Shown here: positions 59,418 to 64,000 of the stretch, one piece after another
How positions within the stretch are numbered: position 1 is the stretch's first letter
How the letters are laid out: the number at the start of each line of letters is the position of its first letter
From: Desulfomonile tiedjei
GTDB lineage: Bacteria > Desulfobacterota > Desulfomonilia > Desulfomonilales > Desulfomonilaceae
Direction: 5' to 3'
DNA length: 64,000 nt
NCBI GenBank assembly: GCA_016212925.1
Contig: JACRDF010000041.1
Location: 62,001 to 126,000 of the forward strand
Program-made: the position numbers and the translations under genes
The notes under the pieces: generated by a model
The model's input: only the letters and a program-made list of their open reading frames with translations
The model's database searches: none
Told to the model about the DNA's origin: nothing

Positions 59418-60650
59418 ATGGTGAAATTCTTGGGGATCGCAACATGTCTCTTGGCGACGTTGTCTTTGTCCGGCATCGGTCTGTGCGCGGACAAATCTCC
59501 CATCGTGATCGGCCACGTGAACACTTACAGTGGGCATGCAGCGTTCTATGGCAAGGGGGCAGGAACAGGAGGGAAGCTTGCCGTCGATGAGATCAATGCG
59601 GCCGGAGGCGTCCTTGGCCGGCAGCTAAAATACATAGAAAGAGACGACCAACTTAAACCGGACGTCGGGCTTAAGGAAGCCAAAGATCTCATTCTCAATC
59701 AGAAAGTGCATTTCTTGACTGGAACCATAAGCAGTGCGGTTTCCTTGGCGATTTCATCCTATTGCAAGGAAAAGAAGGTCATGTTCATTCTTAATCCCGC
59801 TCAATCGGCTTCCTCAACGGAGGAGCTTGGGCACCGGTACATCTTCCGCTTCTCTAACAACTCAACGCCTCTTGCCGGGGTCCCTGCCGTAAGGGCCGCT
59901 AAAATGTGGGGCGCCAAGAAGCTGTTTGCTCTTTGCCCGGATTACGAATTCGGTCACAGGGCCTTAAAAGATTTTATGCATTTCTACAAAAAGGAAGTCC
60001 CCGATGCACAACTCATAGGCGAGCTGTGGCCCAAGCAGGGCACAACGGATTTCACGCCCTACATTACTACAATTATGGCCTCCGGCGCGGATCTGGTCAT
60101 CGTCGCCCTTTATGGCGGCGAGGAACATGCGTTTGTAAAGCAGGCATACCCTTATGGCTTTTACGACAAGATGCGCGTGGTGGAATTGCTAGCGGGGTCC
60201 CACGAGAACTGGACAAAGGTGAAGGAAGGCCAGCCGGCTCCAGTCGGCGCTGTTTGTGGTAGCCGGTACCCGTACTGGGCCATTGACAATCCCAGGAGCC
60301 AACATTTTGCAAAGAAGTATCAGGAAATAACGGGGCAAGTCCCCCAAAGCGCGGGCATTATGGCTTATTCCACGATTTATGCCCTGAAAGCGTCCATCGA
60401 AGCTGTAGGCGGCACTGATACGGAGAAGAACGTGGATTACTGGACCGGCAGGGTCTTTGAGACGCCTATCGGACCCATAAAGATGCGAGCATGCGACAAC
60501 CAGGCCATGTGGCCCAGTTGGTCCGGCGTTATCGGTTGGGGCGATGGCTTGTCTTTTCCGCATGGCCAGAAGTTGGAGAAGGCTGAGCCTGTTGAAGCCA
60601 CATATAGTACTTGCGAGGAGGTTGCAAAGGCACGGTCCCAACAAAAATGA
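59418..60650 (+). CDS. LIV-type ABC transporter substrate-binding protein, tandem copy 1
   Basis: 410 residues. The signal peptide MVKFLGIATCLLATLSLSGIG ends near LCADKSP; a Cys close to the cleavage site (GLCAD) is possibly a lipoprotein site. The mature part begins IVIGHVNTYSGHAAFYGKG. Ligand-fold segments: CPDYEFGHRALKDF, GADLVIVALYGGEEHAFVKQ. The gene is highly similar over its whole length to the next gene (same length, same ribosome site AGGAGGGAAGC), showing recent tandem duplication. Differences cluster in loops, so the ligand may have changed slightly. Confidence 0.92.
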   Translation: MVKFLGIATCLLATLSLSGIGLCADKSPIVIGHVNTYSGHAAFYGKGAGTGGKLAVDEINAAGGVLGRQLKYIERDDQLKPDVGLKEAKDLILNQKVHFLTGTISSAVSLAISSYCKEKKVMFILNPAQSASSTEELGHRYIFRFSNNSTPLAGVPAVRAAKMWGAKKLFALCPDYEFGHRALKDFMHFYKKEVPDAQLIGELWPKQGTTDFTPYITTIMASGADLVIVALYGGEEHAFVKQAYPYGFYDKMRVVELLAGSHENWTKVKEGQPAPVGAVCGSRYPYWAIDNPRSQHFAKKYQEITGQVPQSAGIMAYSTIYALKASIEAVGGTDTEKNVDYWTGRVFETPIGPIKMRACDNQAMWPSWSGVIGWGDGLSFPHGQKLEKAEPVEATYSTCEEVAKARSQQK

Positions 60651-60733
60651 TGAGCATCAAGACGACTGGCGCCGGTTAGGGCCGTTGAGCTGCCCGCCGG
60701 CCGATATGCAGAGAAGGATAACAGGAGGGAAGC

Positions 60734-61966
60734 ATGCGCAAATTCTTGGGGATCACAACATGTCTGTTGGCAACGCTGTGTTTGTCCGGCATCGGGCTGT
60801 GCGCGGATACATCCCCGATCCTGATCGGCCACGTGAACACGTACAGTGGGCACGGGGCCTTTTACGGCAAGGGGGCCGGAGCCGGAGCGCGGCTCGCAGT
60901 AGATGAGATCAATGCAGCCGGCGGCGTCCTGGGGCGGAAGCTAAAATGGATAGAAAGAGACGATCAATTCAAACCGGACATCGGCCTCAAGGAAGCCAAG
61001 GACCTCATCCTCAATCAGCACGTGCATTTCCTTACGGGGACGTTGAGCAGCTCAGTCGCGTTAGCGGTTTCCTCCTATGCCAAGGAAAAAAAGGTCATGT
61101 TTATCTCTACCCTCTGTCAATCGGCCGCGATAACGGAGGAACAGGGGCATCGCTATGTTTTCCGCTTTGGCTCCAACTCGACGACCATTGCGGCGGTCCC
61201 TGCCATGAGAGCGGCGAAAACGTGGGGCGGCAAAAAAATATTTACACTTTGCCCGGACTATGAGTGGGGGCACAGGGCCCAAAAGGACTTTCTAGAGTTT
61301 TATAAGAAGGAAGTACCCGATGCGCAAATCGTGGGTGAGCTGTGGCCCAAGACGGGCACAACGGATTTCACCCCTTATATTTCGACGATTATGGCCTCTG
61401 GTGCGGATTTGGTCCTCATCGCCCTGGTTGGAGGAGAAGAGCATGCGTTTGTAAAACAGGCCTACCCTTATGGCTTTTACGACAAAATGCACGTGGTGGA
61501 ATTGCTTGCGGGGTCTCAAGAGAACTGGTCAAAGGTGAAGAAAGGCCAACCGGCTCCAATCGGCTCAATGACTGGTTGCAGGTACCCGTACTGGGCCATT
61601 GACGATCCCAGGAGCCAAAACTTTTCAAAGAAGTTTCAAGAAATAACCGGTTACGTCCCCCAGTTCACCGGCATTACCGCCTATTGCATGATTTACGCCT
61701 TGAAAGAGTCGATCGAAGCTGCGGGCGGCACGGATACGGAGAAGAACGTGGATTACTGGACAGGCAGGGTCTTTGACACGCCTGTCGGCCCGATAAAAAT
61801 GCGAGCATGTGACAACCAGGCTATGTGGCCCTCTTGGTCCGCGGTTACCGGTTGGAGCGAAGGCTTTCCTTTCCCGCACGGGACAAAGCTCGAGAAGGTC
61901 GAGGATATTGAAGCCACATATAGCAAGTGCGAAGCGGTTGAGAACGCGCGTTCTCAAAAGAAGTGA
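60734..61966 (+). CDS. LIV-type ABC transporter substrate-binding protein, tandem copy 2
   Basis: 410 residues, paralogue of the preceding gene (MRKFLGITTCLLATLCLSGIG; HVNTYSGHGAFYGKG; CPDYEWGHRAQKDF; GADLVLIALVGGEEHAFVKQ). Nearly all of the first 100 residues agree with copy 1. It is preceded by AGGAGGGAAGC as in copy 1. The livH gene starts 272 bases downstream, with no other gene between, so both copies probably serve that transporter. Confidence 0.92.
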   Translation: MRKFLGITTCLLATLCLSGIGLCADTSPILIGHVNTYSGHGAFYGKGAGAGARLAVDEINAAGGVLGRKLKWIERDDQFKPDIGLKEAKDLILNQHVHFLTGTLSSSVALAVSSYAKEKKVMFISTLCQSAAITEEQGHRYVFRFGSNSTTIAAVPAMRAAKTWGGKKIFTLCPDYEWGHRAQKDFLEFYKKEVPDAQIVGELWPKTGTTDFTPYISTIMASGADLVLIALVGGEEHAFVKQAYPYGFYDKMHVVELLAGSQENWSKVKKGQPAPIGSMTGCRYPYWAIDDPRSQNFSKKFQEITGYVPQFTGITAYCMIYALKESIEAAGGTDTEKNVDYWTGRVFDTPVGPIKMRACDNQAMWPSWSAVTGWSEGFPFPHGTKLEKVEDIEATYSKCEAVENARSQKK

Positions 61967-62238
61967 TAGGGAACAAGACTCTGTTGTTGGTTGACGCGAA
62001 GGGAGTGTTCACGGCCGGGGTTGGAATTTGGTGAGGTTGCCGATGCGCTTTTTGGCGACTGTTTATGCGCACTGGGAGCGCACGCCCCACTCCAAGTCCG
62101 GACCAAAGTGCTGATGGAAAGGCAATTATCAACAAGATTAACTGCCGGCCCTAGGGGTTGCTTCAAGGAGCAAACGGTGCGACCGGGCACGGGAACGCAT
62201 CGTCGGCAAAAACATGTAAGACCAGGTGATCGGGATCT

Positions 62239-63117
62239 ATGGAAACAAAATTTATCCTCGTACAAACACTAAGCGGTATCAGTGTAGGGATGGTCATCTT
62301 CCTGATTGCCGTTGGTCTTTCGTTGATTTTCGGCGCCCTGCGCGTCCTGAACCTGGCCCATGGGTCTCTCTACATGATAGGTGCCTACCTGAGTTTCTGG
62401 GTAGCCTCCCTTATGCCAAATAGTGGCTACTCATTTTGGTGGGCGCTACTGCTGGCCCCAATAGGCGCCGCCCTGGTTGGCGGCTTACTGGAAGTAGTCT
62501 TGATAAGGCGTATATATCAACGAGAGCACGTTGACCAGTTTCTTCTAACCTTCGGTTTAATCTTGGTAATTGGTGACCTGGTCAAGATTTTGTGGGGAGT
62601 CGAGTTCAACATGGTGCAAGGGCCTGCGGAACTGAGCGGCGGGGTAGAAATTATGGGGAGCATGTTTCCTGCCTACAACCTGTTCCTTATCGGTTGCGGG
62701 ATAGTCATTTATTTGGCTTTGTCGCTCTTGATGAATTTCACCGGCCTGGGCAGAACCATAAGAGCGATGACCTATGAGAGAAACATGGTCAATGCCCTCG
62801 GAATAAACGTTCCCATGACCTACACTTTGGTCTTTATGTTGGGATGCTGGCTGGCCGGAGTAGGAGGAACGTTGATTGCCCCGATACAGGCAGTCAGGCC
62901 GGGCATGGATATCGACATATTAATAGAGTGCTTTATCGTCGTGGTTGTAGGCGGTCTTGGAAGCCTGTCGGGAGCGTTTGTGGGGGCGTTGCTGTTTGGC
63001 ATTCTTAATGCCTATGGGATACTCCTTGCGCCGAGGCTGGCCATCGCCTTTGCGTTTATGCTCATGATCGTTGTCCTAGTAATTCGTCCCTGGGGACTGA
63101 TGGGAAAGCCGGAATGA
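62239..63117 (+). CDS. livH: LIV-type ABC transporter permease LivH, second system
   Basis: 292 residues. Hydrophobic with the LivH order: GISVGMVIFLIAVGLSLIFGALRVLNLAHGSLYMIGAYL, the coupling region GRTIRAMTYERNMVNALGINVPMTY and the end GGLGSLSGAFVGALLFGILNAYG. It is not close to the LivH at 48093, so the two systems are independent. Its stop overlaps the livM start (ATGA). Confidence 0.92.
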   Translation: METKFILVQTLSGISVGMVIFLIAVGLSLIFGALRVLNLAHGSLYMIGAYLSFWVASLMPNSGYSFWWALLLAPIGAALVGGLLEVVLIRRIYQREHVDQFLLTFGLILVIGDLVKILWGVEFNMVQGPAELSGGVEIMGSMFPAYNLFLIGCGIVIYLALSLLMNFTGLGRTIRAMTYERNMVNALGINVPMTYTLVFMLGCWLAGVGGTLIAPIQAVRPGMDIDILIECFIVVVVGGLGSLSGAFVGALLFGILNAYGILLAPRLAIAFAFMLMIVVLVIRPWGLMGKPE

Positions 63118-64000
63118 TAACCAAGCCGTCAGATAAAATAAGCCGAATCGCCATCTTAGGAGCATTCGTTGGTTTTGCTCTATTGCCTCTGTTTATCGGA
63201 GAAGGTTGGCTCAACGTTGTAATCGAAATGTTGATTCTGGGGTTGGCCGCGACTGCCCTTAATATTATGTTCGGTTACGCGGGAATGGTGTCCTTTGGCG
63301 CTGCGGCGTACTATGCGGTTGGCGCATACACCACGGCGCTATTACTGACCAATACGGGCATTCCGTTCTTTCTGGCCTTTTTGGCGGCTCCCATTGTTGC
63401 GGCTATTATTGCTGCCTTCGCTGGTTGGTTCTGTGTTAAGCTTACCCATGCTTACTTTTCCTTGTTGACTCTCGCCTTTGGACAAATTATCTACGTCATA
63501 CTTTTCGGATGGTATAGTTTTACGAAAGGGGACGACGGAATCGTTAATATTCCGGTGCCAAGCCTATTGTCTGATGTAGTGGCCTACTATTATTTTGCGC
63601 TAATTGTGATGGCCCTTTGTTTCATCTTGATTTGGCTCATAGTGACGTCGCCATTTGGGAAAGCCTTGACTGCAATAAGAGAAAACCCGGATAGGGCGGG
63701 ATTCATAGGAATAGATGTCCGCCGGTACCGTTTGGTGGCATTCGTGGTTTCCGGCGTCTTCCTGGGAGTTGCTGGAGCCCTGTTTGCCTGCTTCAACAAA
63801 AGCGTATTCCCAATTTATTCACATTGGGCCACGTCAGGTGAGTTGCTGGTCGTTTGCTTGCTCGGTGGAGTTTATAATTTCTTCGGGCCGTTATTGGGCG
63901 GGATCGTCTTTGTGCTCTTGAACAAGTTGATCACTCAATATACGGAGTTTTGGCCTCTAGTCTTGGGAACGGTACTCATTGGACTTGTTCTTTTCTTCAA
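63114..64000 (+). CDS. livM: LIV-type ABC transporter permease LivM, second system (cut by window end)
   Basis: Starts with the ATG at 63114 overlapping the livH stop and stays open to the last base (295 complete codons, no stop). The translation begins MITKPSDKISRIAILGAF and contains LNIMFGYAGMVSFGAAAYYAVGAY, the LivM signature region. About 63660-63710 encodes GKALTAIRENPDRAGFIGI, the ATPase coupling region. Probably only some 20-40 residues are missing, and livG and livF are expected just beyond the window. Confidence 0.9.
   Translation, partial: MITKPSDKISRIAILGAFVGFALLPLFIGEGWLNVVIEMLILGLAATALNIMFGYAGMVSFGAAAYYAVGAYTTALLLTNTGIPFFLAFLAAPIVAAIIAAFAGWFCVKLTHAYFSLLTLAFGQIIYVILFGWYSFTKGDDGIVNIPVPSLLSDVVAYYYFALIVMALCFILIWLIVTSPFGKALTAIRENPDRAGFIGIDVRRYRLVAFVVSGVFLGVAGALFACFNKSVFPIYSHWATSGELLVVCLLGGVYNFFGPLLGGIVFVLLNKLITQYTEFWPLVLGTVLIGLVLFF

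Overview
The window looks like chromosome of an anaerobic, moderately GC-rich deltaproteobacterium (Desulfobacterota-like: sulfate reducer or syntroph). This is an inference from four things: a selenocysteine formate dehydrogenase with its SECIS hairpin, sigma-54 promoters with a resident sigma-54 activator, a dense set of CoA-thioester catabolic genes with two LIV-type ABC uptake systems, and SdhAB-like and thiolase/OB-fold proteins typical of anaerobic degraders. No rRNA, tRNA or CRISPR array was seen.

Layout. (1) 0-3 kb, minus strand: threonine dehydratase-like enzyme whose 3' end lies in a MITE, an alpha/beta hydrolase and an enoyl-CoA isomerase. (2) 3.2-19.1 kb, minus strand, accessory region: a conserved pair of unknown function, a Tat-type flavodoxin/ferredoxin protein, an Ig-like secreted protein, a HEPN (TIGR02391-like) protein, a DMP19-like protein, two small-protein genes, a sulfatase, a hydrolase pseudogene, a small membrane protein and a proteolysis cluster (M8-like metalloprotease, two proteins sharing an IFSGRxNPSW motif, C25 gingipain-like peptidase). 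It ends with a LuxR/NarL regulator that lacks its phospho-acceptor Asp. (3) 19.7-21.9 kb: selenoprotein formate dehydrogenase behind a perfect 20-bp palindrome that overlaps a -35 box. (4) 22.1-40.9 kb, plus strand: a sigma-54-driven catabolic cluster (HpcH/CitE lyase, SdhA/SdhB-like pair, two acyl-CoA dehydrogenases, 3-hydroxyacyl-CoA dehydrogenase, two class III CoA-transferases, a split MaoC hydratase, SDR, HMG-CoA-synthase-like/OB-fold fusion plus thiolase, two near-duplicate acyl-CoA ligases, enoyl-CoA hydratase). (5) 41.2-51.4 kb: nitronate monooxygenase-like flavoprotein, MmgE/PrpD protein, a third CoA-transferase, a third ligase and a complete LIV transporter. (6) 51.8-56.4 kb: sigma-54 activator divergent from a second HMGCS-like/OB-fold + thiolase module. 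(7) 56.6-64 kb: DctP-type binding protein, three LIV-type binding proteins (two in tandem duplication), livH and a livM cut by the window end.

How it fits together. The binding proteins and LIV permeases probably import an organic acid. The ligases and CoA-transferases activate it. The dehydrogenases, hydratases, SDR and thiolases perform beta-oxidation-like steps. The SdhAB-like pair and the HpcH lyase suggest a dicarboxylate (succinate- or malate-like) intermediate or a succinate/fumarate recycling step. The order resembles benzylsuccinate-type (Bbs) beta-oxidation, but no fumarate-adding glycyl-radical enzyme is present, so the substrate is unknown. Both sigma-54 promoters carry a nearly identical upstream inverted repeat, so the resident activator is the obvious candidate regulator.

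Most unusual points: the SdhB-like subunit keeps the [2Fe-2S] and [4Fe-4S] ligands but has lost all three [3Fe-4S] ligands; both HMGCS-like domains lack the catalytic Cys and Glu; a 190-225 bp MITE family is scattered through the window.
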